Shown: positions 19,418-29,370, counted from the first letter of the stretch. The stretch: 64,000 nt of DNA from Gracilaria domingensis (GCA_022539475.1 VCMS01000051.1:62001-126000), one strand, 5' to 3'. Program-made: numbers and translations. Notes: generated by a model not told the origin, from the sequence alone.

Positions 19418-22400
19418 ATGGCGACGAGTACAAACCGAAGCCGGAAGAAGTCGCGATTTTCTCTCCTCTTGCTTGAGGAAGGCGAAGTATTGCTCTCCGA
19501 TCTTGCAGTTCACTATCACTTCGTCCCAGAGACCCACACAGGCTCACCACTTCACCCACTCAACTCTTTTCCCACAAGGTTTTTGTTGCGTTCAACAAAT
19601 ACTGCAATTCCTGGTCGTGTGAAACTTGGCACGCATAACCTGTTCTTCGACAGTGACGAATGGAGAGATCCAGTGATTCGAATACCTTTCCTTTCGATAA
19701 AGCAAGCGCGCCTCACTCGCGACAGGTCTTGTTCGACGTGGAGCGAAGACTATGGAGATTCAGTAGACCGCGCTGTGTTCGGCAAAGATAACTCTGTGCT
19801 TGTCGAAGCAAACAGCGCGACATTCCAGCGGGAGCTTGGAACTGATCACCCGTATATAGACGCGGAGATGAAAGGACGACACATATTCACCCCCCTTTAT
19901 ACCTCAGCAACGGAACTGATGGAAGAGATTAGTACCATGTTGGATATCACTTCTATCCCATCAAAGCGGCAAAGAGAACAACGACTCAAGGAAATTGTTC
20001 AAGTGCGGGAATCAAGAGTCCCATTCGACATTACGTTGCTTGAGCATGGTGCTCAAGAGAGCGCCATCATGGATGCTGCTGCCTCTGCAATTTATGCCAT
20101 GGCCAGAGCTCCTGGTCGTTTTAGAATAACTAAGTACAATTTGTACTTCATGCCCATCCACGGTGAATTCTCTCAGGTGGCGGAACGGATCCCAATAGAA
20201 GGCATAACTGCTATTCGAAAGCTGCGTCATGGATGCCGCAACGCTTCAGTAGAAGTCACATATCGTGTAGGAGGGGAAGGAACGGAAGGCTTGATGCTGT
20301 CGAATTTGATGATTGCTTTCGAAGCTATACAATTCCGCGACAGAGCATTTAGCGTTCTCCTGGAGGTAGTGAAGCACAAAGTTCAAGTTTTCGACCGTCA
20401 AGAGCTTGAGCGCACTCTATCACTATGGCGCGCAGGAAGAATATCAAACTTTGATTATCTCATGCATTTGAACTTAGCAGCTGGAAGAAGCTTTAATGAC
20501 TTATCTCAGTATCCGGTTTTCCCTTGGATTCTTCAAGACTACGAGTCAAAAGTGTTAGATTTAGGTAATCCAGATTCCTTTCGTGACCTGTCTAACCCAA
20601 TTGGTGCCCTTAATGATGAAAGACTTGATCTCTTTCGCACCCGTTACGAGGACATGCCTCATCCCAAGTTCTTTTATGGCACACATTATTCAACACCTGC
20701 GTACACCATAAACTATCTAGTGAGAGCTGCTCCTGCGGCTATGCTCAGACTTCAGAACGGGAGGTTTGACACACCAGACAGGCTTTTTCATAGCATACGC
20801 AGTACATGGGAAGGTGTGTTGAGGAATCAAGGCGACGTGAAAGAGCTAATCCCAGAGTTTTACGCTTTGGATTTTAGTCGCGGTGATTGTTCTGGTGTGC
20901 TTTCTAGCTCCTCGGCTGCAGGCCAGTTTCTCGAAAATGTGCTCGGGCTAGATTTAGGAATAAGACAAGATGGAAAGCGAGTTGAAGATGTAGAACTCCC
21001 GCCATGGGCGAATGGAAGCGCCGAAGTATTTATCCGTCGCCATCGAGAAGCCCTAGAGTGTGATTTTGTGTCCAAAAGGTTGCATAAGTGGATTGACCTG
21101 ATATTCGGGATCAAGAACAAGAGCGCAGAAGCATATAACGTCTTCTATACTGATGTTGCGCTTCCCAGCTCGCTAGACGATACTTCGCAGATTTCAGGGG
21201 AGGAGATTGTGCAGATTGAAACTGTCTACCTCGAATTCGGTCGAACACCCGAGCGTCTTTTTGGGCATCCTCACCCTCCGAGATTCGGAGATGACCATGA
21301 AGAGTTATCCGGGTCTCATCTTCCTCGCCCTGGCGCAGTAGCTGAAGGTGAACCATCTTCTTTCGATGTTGGGGAAGTCATTGAAACTGAAAGTCGAGAT
21401 TCTGTGCTTGCCAGAGATGGCCCGGATGAATTTCAGGGATCTGACACGCAAACGGAAGAGAACTCGATGCATGCAGATACTGGGCCTGAAAGCCTATCCC
21501 TGAGAATCAAAAGCGTGTGGGGCTCGGCTTCGAGAAGGAAGGATTCAACCTTGTGTGGCGCAAGCGATCATATCTTCGCATCATACAAGCCGTCTGAAGC
21601 AGATGTGAATCGCTCTAGTGAGGCTTTGGTCCCACGACCGTTACTGTCTACCGTAATATCCAAGGATGCTGAATCAAGCCTGTTGGATTTGACAGTCGTA
21701 TGCTACGAAGATGCAAGATCTAATACTGTATCACTGGAAGCAGGCTACCCCATTCTCTGTACACTGTGGCGAAATGAACACGTCAAAGTATACAGCGCAG
21801 AGAAAGTGTTGCGTTCCAAACATGTTGAGGACATTTGCAGCATGGCGTCTTTCCCTACTCGCGTTATCGCGTGTGGAACGCTGAATGGTAGTATAGGTCT
21901 ATACTTCATTGATACGGGGCGTTTTCAAGAAGAAGAGGTCGCGGCACATGACGCTGCAGTATACGTTTTGGAGTATATACCACAATTTGACATTCTCATA
22001 TCCGGTTCTAAGGATGCCAGTTTGAAGCTATGGCGAGTTGAGAGATGTGCCAATCGCTCTGCTTCTCTACGTCTGGCTCTGGAATTGGATGCGGAAAGCT
22101 GTGTGACGGATATCTGTGGTTGCTCTGAAGCAAAAGCTGTCGTGGATAATGGCAACGAGCAAGGTCGCACGTTATTGATTGCCGCATCTACATCTGATCA
22201 AAACATCCTTGTCTGGGAGGTCGACGTAGACAGAATAGAGAGCGATTTTCTTGAACCTATATGGCGCCAGGATGGCCGACATGGACAGTTCAGTACAAGA
22301 AACGGACATTTTCGGCGTTCGAGGACGATGACCTGGCTTTCTCAAGGACCAAAGCGAAGACATGCTTTGGCTACGGTGCATCCGCAAGACAGATGTTTGA

Positions 22401-22669
22401 GAATATGGAAGCTAGATCACAAGGATACGGCGTTTGCTGAAGTCCTCCTGTCAGAAACCAATGCCCTATGCGTAGCGTCTCATGATGATTCAAGGACAAT
22501 ACTTGTTGGCGGTGCAAAAGGACGCATAAATGAGTATGATAGCACAGGGCTCTGTCTAGGAGGTGTTGTTGTAGGGCAAGAAGACGTTCGTAGCGTTATA
22601 CTACCTGCACATAGCCAACGAGTGTACATTTTGACTGGGTCAAGTGAAGTGGTTGGAATAGAAAGATGA
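19418..22669 (+). CDS. NSMAF: FAN/NSMAF-like BEACH-WD40 protein
   Basis: A 1083-aa intronless protein starting at ATG 19418. The N-terminal 300 residues hold a GRAM/PH-like part (SRKKSRFSLLLLEEGEVLLSD; FRITKYNLYFMPI). A second PH-type strand region precedes the BEACH domain (about 320-620: NFDYLMHLNLAAGRSFND, QYPVFPWILQDYES, FRDLSNPIGALN, FFYGTHYSTPAYTINYLVR, then KELIPEFYALD). An acidic, poorly conserved linker separates it from C-terminal WD40 repeats (about 790-1080; VLEYIPQFDILISGSKDASLKLW). This order and size fit FAN/NSMAF, which in animals links TNF receptor to neutral sphingomyelinase; other BEACH proteins act in membrane traffic. Traffic or lipid signalling is the likely role here. 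Confidence 0.88.
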   Translation: MATSTNRSRKKSRFSLLLLEEGEVLLSDLAVHYHFVPETHTGSPLHPLNSFPTRFLLRSTNTAIPGRVKLGTHNLFFDSDEWRDPVIRIPFLSIKQARLTRDRSCSTWSEDYGDSVDRAVFGKDNSVLVEANSATFQRELGTDHPYIDAEMKGRHIFTPLYTSATELMEEISTMLDITSIPSKRQREQRLKEIVQVRESRVPFDITLLEHGAQESAIMDAAASAIYAMARAPGRFRITKYNLYFMPIHGEFSQVAERIPIEGITAIRKLRHGCRNASVEVTYRVGGEGTEGLMLSNLMIAFEAIQFRDRAFSVLLEVVKHKVQVFDRQELERTLSLWRAGRISNFDYLMHLNLAAGRSFNDLSQYPVFPWILQDYESKVLDLGNPDSFRDLSNPIGALNDERLDLFRTRYEDMPHPKFFYGTHYSTPAYTINYLVRAAPAAMLRLQNGRFDTPDRLFHSIRSTWEGVLRNQGDVKELIPEFYALDFSRGDCSGVLSSSSAAGQFLENVLGLDLGIRQDGKRVEDVELPPWANGSAEVFIRRHREALECDFVSKRLHKWIDLIFGIKNKSAEAYNVFYTDVALPSSLDDTSQISGEEIVQIETVYLEFGRTPERLFGHPHPPRFGDDHEELSGSHLPRPGAVAEGEPSSFDVGEVIETESRDSVLARDGPDEFQGSDTQTEENSMHADTGPESLSLRIKSVWGSASRRKDSTLCGASDHIFASYKPSEADVNRSSEALVPRPLLSTVISKDAESSLLDLTVVCYEDARSNTVSLEAGYPILCTLWRNEHVKVYSAEKVLRSKHVEDICSMASFPTRVIACGTLNGSIGLYFIDTGRFQEEEVAAHDAAVYVLEYIPQFDILISGSKDASLKLWRVERCANRSASLRLALELDAESCVTDICGCSEAKAVVDNGNEQGRTLLIAASTSDQNILVWEVDVDRIESDFLEPIWRQDGRHGQFSTRNGHFRRSRTMTWLSQGPKRRHALATVHPQDRCLRIWKLDHKDTAFAEVLLSETNALCVASHDDSRTILVGGAKGRINEYDSTGLCLGGVVVGQEDVRSVILPAHSQRVYILTGSSEVVGIER

Positions 22670-23060
22670 AATACCGAGAAACAAGAGCTTCACAATGTGG
22701 ACAACGATTCATTCATGACGGAGTCGTTTCGCAGTGAGAACTAACAAGTTTGTGCATATCCCCAAACTCAATCATCAATACCTTGTACTCTAGGACTAAT
22801 ATACGCACCAGAACGAATCGCTTTTGTTCACGCTAATCATTCACGAGAGATCTCATGTACGTCTGACATAACATTTCTCTACTACTGTTCTTTGAAGCTA
22901 CGCGCCTGATTGTAAATACAAGATTCACGTACGACATCAAGAGGCTGTGGAAGCTCGATTAACCCTTTGTACTCAGAAAACATCTCTGGTGATGTCCCGC
23001 TAAAGACCGCTTAACAAATCAGAATCGCAGAGATTAAACAATGTCGGTAGATCGATGAGA

Positions 23061-23103
23061 ACGAACAGCAGTGACATAGATTCTATACGTCACTGCTGTT
23101 CGT
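23061..23103. repeat. Near-perfect hairpin between convergent genes
   Basis: The arms acgaacagcagtgac (23061-23075) and gtcactgctgttcgt (23089-23103) are exact reverse complements. Inside them ataga and tctat can also pair, leaving about 3 unpaired bases in a stem of about 20 bp. It lies between the 3' ends of the BEACH gene (+) and the two-exon gene at 23187-23755 (-). It could be a 3'-end or processing signal for both transcripts, a small RNA precursor, or a miniature element. Confidence 0.7.
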
Positions 23104-23186
23104 CGATACTTTTGTACTCCTACAAGCAGTGAGAACCCCCAAAACCGCCGAGACGGAGCGCCGAACTCTTTAAGTGCCGTCGAGAA

Positions 23187-23755
23187 TTACGAATCAGAAT
23201 TCGGCACTGTTTCTAGTTTCTTAGTTAGACCATTGAGGAAGGATATAAGTTTCGCAACAGCATTTGTCGAAAGGGAAGGGAAAGAGTATGATATAGCGCC
23301 ATACACTTCAGGGCAATTGTCTGTCTTCAATCGAAACGCACAAGCCCCCGCCCCTGAGACAGCATCTCCTCGTCTGCCATACACTAGATCCACGCCTCGC
23401 GTTGACTCCCATTGGTGGACATCAAAGCTCTCAGAGTTGAGCACGATTCCCGCCCTCAGCGCGTACTCTCGGGAATCAAAGAGAGGTGGAAGCGCTCTAG
23501 CAGAGCGAGCAGGTCATGGAGTGTCAGGATGGAATTAATACTTGCATGGCACTGGAAACGTTTCGCTGTTCGTCCAAAGCAGCAATGGGAAAAGATATCG
23601 TCTCAAAGAACTTACTCTGCTTCATTGGTCGTCAGTGGCGTCTTTGAGGATGGGAGTGTGATTATTGATTTTGTGTGGTTAAAGATGTGAATCACATCCC
23701 AGTCCATCTTTAGGAATTCATCGGCACCTGCAAGCGTCTCTCGCGTGAGTACCAT
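23187..23755 (-). CDS. Two-exon small protein, weakly profilin-like
   Basis: Model built by hand on the minus strand: exon 1 is 23755-23616, the intron 23615-23497 (GTAAGT donor, CTAG acceptor, 119 nt), exon 2 is 23496-23187. This gives 149 aa with matching phase. The protein starts MVLTRETLAGADEFL. Its C-terminal half has the order of a profilin: a GIVLNSESF strand, a charged hairpin, AGACAFRLK strands, a Y-G-A-I-S-Y strand and a long final helix (AVAKLISFLNGLTKKL). The N-terminal W-x-x-Y of true profilins is missing, so actin or poly-proline binding is unproven. The fold match is by pattern only. The frame is open some codons upstream of the chosen ATG, so a longer 5' exon is possible. Confidence 0.55.
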
Positions 23756-25315
23756 TTGACGAAATTGTGCGATGGGGAGCAAGAGAGTTCCGAGTAATTG
23801 AAGTAAATGTCAAAGAGGAGAAGCTCGAGTTGAGAAGCCTATTCCTTTTGCGGAAATTACGAATATATTGCACAAGAGTCTTAACGTTGTATAATAGCGT
23901 TTTTGGTGGACCTCAAGTTGGTTGGATTGCTCAGCAAAAGAGACAACTTGTTTCTCGACTAGAATCCCTGTACGCAGTGGAACGCACATAAACTTCACCT
24001 CACACTTTGGGTGTGAAAGAAGCCAGCGGCTCAAGACAGTGGTTCGATAGATGCATGCATGATTGACGCAGCCGATCTTGGGACAAATCATTTTGATTAC
24101 ACGTGCCCTCAGGACCGGAATTGCAATCGTGATAATCAGACATGAGATTCGTGCTCAAGAAGTTGCTAACGCGAAGAAGTTTCTTGTGAGTGCTTCATTT
24201 GCGGTGCAATAAAACTCGTGCTAGTTCAGTCAATTTCATTGATGCTCATCAACGCGTTGGTCTAACGCAAAAATTCCTTGCGAATTCTGTGCAACTCACA
24301 GGGTTCCGGAGGTTGAGTAGCCATCATGACTTTCTCACAGCAAAGCGGGCGTGGACGCCCGTTGGGTTGCTGAAAGAGGGATGTTCATGAGACGGTCGGA
24401 AGACGACATGTGGAAGTGGAACCTAGGCGGAGGTTTGGATGGAATACAATGTCATTCAGATTTTTGTCGAAAATTGGTCGCCATTCTTGTACCACACAAC
24501 AAAAAAGATATCGATCTCAACAGTTGTATATATCTAACGAAGGTATCGTGTTAAGGACGCCGTCATCACCTCAATCATCATCCTGTGTCTGCTGCAACGA
24601 GCCGCAATTTTTTTTGTTGAGACGAAACGGTTGCCATAGGTTGGCTCCATTAATGCGATGCTCCCGGCAGAATCGTGATCGTGATCACGATGATGATGAT
24701 GACCGAGCTAGAAAGTTCGTCCGCAGCATGGTTAAAGCCAACATCTTGTTGTCTCATGGTGTGCGTCACGCTCATGAGAATGAGCTCGCACTTGTGACAC
24801 ACTTCCAAGTTTTTTCGAGACGCAAGACTGTGAGACGCTTGTTTCTTCGCAGGGCTTTCTGAAACAAGCATATCAGGAATATGATAAACACCACCAACTG
24901 GGGCTTCTATGATTCCTTTACTTCCCATACATATGCAGATAGTCACATAGAGAGTTTGCTGCCATTTTCAATTGCATAGCATAGAAGCTACAACAGACAG
25001 CGAGAGCTTCATGGAGTACATACCACTAGAGGCGCATGCTGCACATCTAGGCAACACATCTAAATGCGGAAACACCCAGTGACGGATAAACAATGGCACT
25101 GGAAACAGAACGCCATTCCTAGCTTGCATACATTATAGCCACGAGCCCGTCATGGCAATGATGCGTATAATAACGTGACTGGTATTCCTTACAAGCAAAA
25201 CGGGTTCTATTGCTAGTGAGCCGAGAGAATGATCCTGTTCAGATGCAGCACGACCCCGAAAAAAAGCGAAAGAGTAGCTCCTATGAAGATCGCGCGAGTG
25301 CGGATGCAACGCTCC
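23756..25315. other. Intergenic, no gene recognised
   Basis: About 1.56 kb without a convincing gene. Frames of up to 150 codons (e.g. 24410-24862 +) are rich in Arg, His and Cys and look like chance. A short GAT-type low-complexity patch lies at about 24674-24700. Part must be the 3' UTR of the SERBP1-like gene on the minus strand. Confidence 0.5.
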
Positions 25316-26095
25316 TTACAGGCTTGGAAAAGCGGAGGTATCGTCCACGTTCGGGACAACCTCAGCATCCTGATGGCCGTTAACGCTCCGATGCTCAGTT
25401 TCAATGTCGTGCTGTCTGTTGCTGAAGCCGCCGCGATAGGCTCCACGGTAAGCACCTCTGCCGCCTCTTCCGCCTCGTCCTCTCTCTCCCCTTCCTCGAT
25501 CTCCTCTATGCTCGAATCTTCCACGTGCGCCTCCTCGTCGTTCTCCATAATTGCGTCGGTAGTCACCGCGTCTTCTCTCAGACGGATCGGGCTTGAAGAA
25601 CTTTTGGATCTCGGCGTTTCTCGCGACGGCGGCTTGGGTGGAATCCTTTAATGTCTTGTTCTGTTGCTGGGCTTTGACAGCTACTTCTTTCATGATAGAA
25701 TTGTCATCGGGAGAAGTATTCTTCTTAAGGACACTCATCTTCTCAAAGCCGTCAGCGCCATCGTTGGCTTGTCGGACGCCGCGGCTCTTGAGAGAAGCGA
25801 GACCGGAGGACATGGCGGCCTTCTTTGCCAAGTACTCTTCCAGGGTGAGATCCTTCTGCTTGGGCGGCTTCTGATCGGGCTTGTGGGCGTCTTGGTGGTC
25901 GGGGTTGGGGGCGGTGTCGGCGTCGGGCGCGACGGGGTCGGCGCCGTTGACGTCGTCGGGGGCCTGGGTGACGGCCGCATCGCGCACGTCTACGGCGGGC
26001 ACGGGCGCCGGAGCGGCGGCCTTTTGCGGGGCGGCGCTATCATAAGCGACGTCGGTGTCCTCCACGTCGTCCTGCAACAACGCGAACGAGTTCAT
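25316..26095 (-). CDS. Stm1/SERBP1 (HABP4)-like ribosome and mRNA-binding protein
   Basis: A 259-aa protein if started at ATG 26095. The start gives MNSFALLQDDVEDTD, very like the conserved opening of yeast Stm1 (N-x-F-x-LL-x-x-D-VED); the open frame further upstream is low-complexity and probably not translated. The middle has the HABP4/SERBP1 element (DLTLEEYLAKK). An RGG-rich segment follows (RGGARGRFEHRGDRGRGERG; GRGGRGAYRGAYRGG), and the end DDTSAFPSL is also family-like. Members sit in the mRNA channel of idle 80S ribosomes and bind RNA. The coding sequence begins at the left edge of the GC-rich block and is divergent from the PsbP-like gene about 600 bp away. Confidence 0.85.
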   Translation of the reverse strand: MNSFALLQDDVEDTDVAYDSAAPQKAAAPAPVPAVDVRDAAVTQAPDDVNGADPVAPDADTAPNPDHQDAHKPDQKPPKQKDLTLEEYLAKKAAMSSGLASLKSRGVRQANDGADGFEKMSVLKKNTSPDDNSIMKEVAVKAQQQNKTLKDSTQAAVARNAEIQKFFKPDPSERRRGDYRRNYGERRGGARGRFEHRGDRGRGERGRGGRGGRGAYRGAYRGGFSNRQHDIETEHRSVNGHQDAEVVPNVDDTSAFPSL

Positions 26096-26700
26096 CGCGA
26101 GGCAAGACGGCGGCGAAGCGCGGACGGACCAAGCGGGGAAGGGCGGGTTGCGACGGGCAGCGTCGAGGCCGGGGACGCGGGGGGGAGGGGCGCAGCAGGC
26201 GGCGGCGCGGCGGGCGGGGGCGGGGGAGGGGGAGGGCGGGCCGGCGGGAGGGCGGGCGCGGAGGCGAGAGTGCGACGCGAGGTGCGCGGGCGCGGGGGGC
26301 GGCGAGCGATGCGGCCGGCGGGTTGCACGCGCGCGACGCTTCGCTGCGCTGCGGCGCGCGCGCCGCCGTCTGCGCGCGGCGCGCGCTACGCGTCGGCGCG
26401 CGCGCGCGCGCGCGCACGCCCGCGCGCGCGGCGGATCTCGGCGACGCGGGGCGCCGCGCGCGCGATCGGCCACTGCGCGGCGTGCAAGTGGCGCGCGCGC
26501 AGTGGCGCGCGCGCGCCCACTTGGCGGCCGCGCGCGGGCGCTGCGCGCGGGTGGGGCGCTGCGCGCGCGCGCGCTGGCGGCCTCGGCGGGGGGCGCGCCC
26601 GTACGGGGGGGGGGGGCGGCGGCGCTGCGCGGTGCTTGAGGGCCTCTGAGCTCGGCGGCGCGCGAGCTCGGCGGCGGGGCTCTCGTTGGACGTGCTCGCC

Positions 26701-27330
26701 ATGGCTTGTGGGAGCGCGGCGTTCGTGGCGGCCGCGCCGCTTCCGCGCGCGGCGCGATGCGGGCGAGCGCGCGGCGCGACGATGGCGGCGCGCGCGCCGG
26801 CGGCGCGGCGCGTGTCGCGGCGCGCGCTGTGCGCGGGGCTGTCGGCGCTGCCGCTGGCGGCGCTGCTGCCGGCCAGCGCGGCGGACATCTCGGCGCTGGT
26901 GACGCCGTACAAGGACCTGCCCAAGGGGTTCACGATTCTGCGGCCGAACGGGTGGAACGAGTTCGAGGCGCTGCAGGACAACTACGACATCAAGTGGCAG
27001 GACGTGATCCAGCCGCTCGAGTTTGTGACGGTGCTGACGTCGCCGCTGGGCGGCGACAAGGCGCTGGGCGATCTGGGCTCGGCGCAGGCTGTGGGCGACA
27101 GGCTGGCAAGGGCGCGGAGCGGCAAGCTGGTGCGCGCGGTGGAGAAGGACATCGAGGGCGTGCCGGCGTACCTGCTGGAGATTCAGCGGGAGAGCGCGCA
27201 TCAGCTGACGCTGCTCACCGTCAACAAGCAGAAGCTGTATTCGGTGAACGCCAGCTGCTCGGAGAAGCGCTGGGGAAAGCGGGAGAAGCTGCTGCGGGGC
27301 GTTGTGGAATCATTCCGACCCAAGCTCTGA
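26701..27330 (+). CDS. PsbP-domain protein with thylakoid-lumen targeting
   Basis: A 209-aa protein starting at ATG 26701. The N-terminus is a basic, acid-free transit-like stretch, followed by a twin-arginine signal (SRRALCAGLSALPLAALLPASA) ending in an A-x-A site just before ADISALVTPY. This is the bipartite pattern for plastid import and Tat export into the thylakoid lumen. The mature part is a PsbP domain (LPKGFTILRPNGWNEFEAL, VIQPLEFVTVLTSPLGGD, LGDLGSAQAVGDRLA, LTLLTVNKQKLYSVNASC, final helix to ESFRPKL). PsbP-like proteins assist photosystem II or other thylakoid complexes. Which subgroup (PsbP, PPL or PPD) cannot be decided here. Codon use is very GC-rich. It converges with MIC10, 116 nt away. 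Confidence 0.88.
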   Translation: MACGSAAFVAAAPLPRAARCGRARGATMAARAPAARRVSRRALCAGLSALPLAALLPASAADISALVTPYKDLPKGFTILRPNGWNEFEALQDNYDIKWQDVIQPLEFVTVLTSPLGGDKALGDLGSAQAVGDRLARARSGKLVRAVEKDIEGVPAYLLEIQRESAHQLTLLTVNKQKLYSVNASCSEKRWGKREKLLRGVVESFRPKL

Positions 27331-27446
27331 ACGCGCTCTTTTTACGGCGGCATGGCTGCTGTGCTCTACGCACAAGAGCCTTGTCGCGGAAACAGCTTGA
27401 ACTGATCGTGATTAGTAAAGCATTTTGAAGAGCACCAGCTCTGTTG

Positions 27447-27807
27447 CTAGATGTGAGCTTTTGCCGGCGCGGCGCTGGGCGAAAGCTCTTCAAAGTCGCG
27501 CTTCGCCTCTGCGTACGTAATTCCGATGCCGGTGCCGGTTCCAACGCCGATGATCATGGATCGAATGCCCACGCCGCCTACGCACACGCCGCGCGCGTTT
27601 TTTGGAGCAAGGAAGGCGCAGTCAGTACGCGCGGCTCGGACGTGTGTGCCGACTCGCAGCGCAGGCGAAGCGGGGGGGGGGAGAGAACGTACGAAACATG
27701 AGCGCGGCGACGACTCCGCCGGCGATCGCGCCGTAGGCCATGCGCTTGATGCCCTTCTCAAGGGCGGTGTCCCACTTGTCTGCGACCTTGAGCTCGCTGG
27801 ATGCCAT
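27447..27807 (-). CDS. MIC10: MIC10 (MICOS subunit), two exons
   Basis: Hand-built: exon 1 is 27807-27693, the intron 27692-27578 (GTACGT donor, GTAG acceptor, 115 nt), exon 2 is 27577-27447, giving 81 aa. It starts MASSELKVADKWDTALEKG, followed by a first membrane helix with a glycine motif (YGAIAGGVVAALMFR). The second helix, in exon 2, carries the GxGxGxG oligomerisation motif (GVGTGTGIG). Mic10 is a hairpin protein of the inner mitochondrial membrane that bends membrane at crista junctions as homo-oligomers. Length and both glycine motifs fit the family (about 75-100 aa). The splice join restores the second motif directly after the first helix, which supports the intron. Confidence 0.88.
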
Positions 27808-28042
27808 GATGAAGACGGGTGCGGGGCGGTCTCTGCGGGGCGCGTTGCGGAGGCGGCACTGCTGCTGCGCGAGCTGGCGCAGCGATCCGCGAGCGCCGCT
27901 GCGCGCCGCTGCGCGGCGCTAAGCGGCAGTTGCTTTTCGCGGTTTGGGGCAAAATGCGCCAAAAGTTTGCGCCTTTTCAGCAGCTGTCGCCGCCGTCGCG
28001 CCGCCGCAGCACACGCCGCGCGCCTCGACGGCGGCGCGAGCG

Positions 28043-28477
28043 ATGGCGGCGCCGGCGCACCGCGACGAGCTGGACGCGCTGATAGACCTCGAGACGCAGT
28101 TCGAGCACGAGGGCCGGCGCGCGGCGTCCGACGCGGGCGCCGCGGCCGGCTTCCGCGAAGGGCGGCAGCTGGGCTGGAGCAGCGCGCACGCGCTGTGCGC
28201 CGAGCTGGAGTTCTACCACGGCGCGGCGAGCGCGCTGCTGGCGCTGCACGCCAGCTTCCCCGCCCGCGTCCGCAAGCGCGCCAAGGAGGCGGCCGACGCG
28301 CTGGTGGCGCGCTGCCGCCGCGCGCCGCTCGCCGTCGTGGGCAACGACCCGTCGGTGGACATGCACGCGCTCGCGGGCGAGGCGCGCAGTTTATTCAAAC
28401 GCATGACCGCCGTGCAGGGCCTGGTGGGCGTGCGCTTCGACGCGCCGCGCTCGCGCCGCGACGACCTCAGCTTCTGA
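28043..28477 (+). CDS. LTO1: LTO1/ORAOV1-like Yae1-domain protein
   Basis: A 144-aa protein starting at ATG 28043 (MAAPAHRDELDALIDLE). Residues 8-55 show the Yae1 N-terminal pattern of spaced glycines in a helical hairpin (EFEHEGRR-type start, then AAGFREGRQLGWSSAHAL). A helical C-terminus follows. Lto1 with Yae1 is an adaptor that loads an Fe-S cluster onto the ABC protein ABCE1/Rli1 through the cytosolic Fe-S assembly machinery. The typical C-terminal Trp seen in many CIA clients is absent here; the protein ends in DDLSF. It lies in the GC-rich block and almost abuts the next gene tail to tail (8 bp). Confidence 0.72.
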   Translation: MAAPAHRDELDALIDLETQFEHEGRRAASDAGAAAGFREGRQLGWSSAHALCAELEFYHGAASALLALHASFPARVRKRAKEAADALVARCRRAPLAVVGNDPSVDMHALAGEARSLFKRMTAVQGLVGVRFDAPRSRRDDLSF

Positions 28478-28485
28478 GCGGCCGC

Positions 28486-29133
28486 TCAGCGCCGGCGCCG
28501 CCGCGCGGCGGCGCGCTTGCTCTGCCGGCTGCGCGCGGCGCGCCGCGAGCCCAGCTGCCGCGCCGACGCGAGCTCCTCCTGGTCGTCGCTGTCGTGCTGC
28601 GAGCGCGCGCTGCCCGGCTCGCTGCCCGGCTCGCTGCGCGCGTCGCTGTCGCCGTGCGCGCGCGGCGGCGCGGCGGCGGCGGCGGCGCGCGCGCCGTCGG
28701 GCCGCTCGCGCCGGCCGTCGCGGCTCTCCACGCGCTGCATCTCGGCGCGCGCGCCGTCCGCGCGCTCGCGCGCGCGCGCGGCCGCCGCCGCCACCTGCAC
28801 GAGCGTGCGCTCGCGGCGCAGGTCGGCGGCGCGCGCCACGGCCGCCAGCCGCGCGGCGGCGGCGGCGGCGCGCGGCGGCGGCGGCAGCCGCCCGCGCATG
28901 GCGCGCCAGAACAGCGCGCGCGCGAGCGCGCGCGGCGGCGCCGGCGCGCGCCCGGGCGGCGCGCGCGCGCAGCTCGCCAGCTCCAGCAGCAGCGCGCGGC
29001 GCAGCGCGCTCTCGCCGCGCGGCCGCGCCGCGCGCAGCGGCGCGCGCGCCGCGCGCGCCGCCGCGGGCCGGTACAGCCGGCAGTGGCACACCGGCAGCGA
29101 CGTGAACGGGCACGCCAGGTGAAACGCGCGCAT
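28486..29133 (-). CDS. Alanine/arginine-rich protein, unknown
   Basis: A 215-aa frame if started at ATG 29133 (MRAFHLACPFTSLPVCHCRL). I do not recognise it. The start has three cysteines and a histidine in a short span. The middle is Ala/Arg-rich and probably helical (ERTLVQVAAAAARARERADG). The end is Ser/Asp/Glu-rich and then very basic (SRRAARSRQSKRAAARRRRR), which would serve as a nuclear signal. The surrounding DNA is so GC-rich that long stop-free frames occur by chance, so reality is uncertain. Support for a gene: a start at a sensible distance from the KRP promoter and tight spacing to LTO1. Confidence 0.4.
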   Translation of the reverse strand: MRAFHLACPFTSLPVCHCRLYRPAAARAARAPLRAARPRGESALRRALLLELASCARAPPGRAPAPPRALARALFWRAMRGRLPPPPRAAAAAARLAAVARAADLRRERTLVQVAAAAARARERADGARAEMQRVESRDGRRERPDGARAAAAAAPPRAHGDSDARSEPGSEPGSARSQHDSDDQEELASARQLGSRRAARSRQSKRAAARRRRR

Positions 29134-29360
29134 CGCGCCCGCGCCTCCGCCTCCGCCGCCGCGCCGCCGCCGCCGCCGCGGCGCGCGCGCGCGCGCGCGC
29201 GCGCGACGCTTCTGGAAAAGGCGCGCGGCGGCCGCGCGCGCGCGCGGCCGCCGCGCACGCGCGCCGCGTCGCCAGCCGCGTCTCGAAGCTGCCGTTTTCA
29301 AAAAAATGGCGCGCGTGCGTCGCGCGTGCGCCGCGCCGCGACGCGTATCTTCTCCGCGCC

Positions 29361-29370
29361 TATATTTATT
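29361..29370 (+). promoter_or_regulatory. TATA-like element upstream of the CDK-inhibitor gene
   Basis: The sequence tatatttatt is an isolated AT island in an otherwise almost pure GC region, 82 bp before the ATG at 29452. A C run (29405-29423) lies between. Position fits a core promoter TATA box, though it has not been mapped. Confidence 0.5.

Noticed and set aside
24410-24862. 150-codon plus-strand ORF
   Set aside because: Arg/His/Cys-rich, no domain pattern, and the internal Asp run comes from a GAT repeat.
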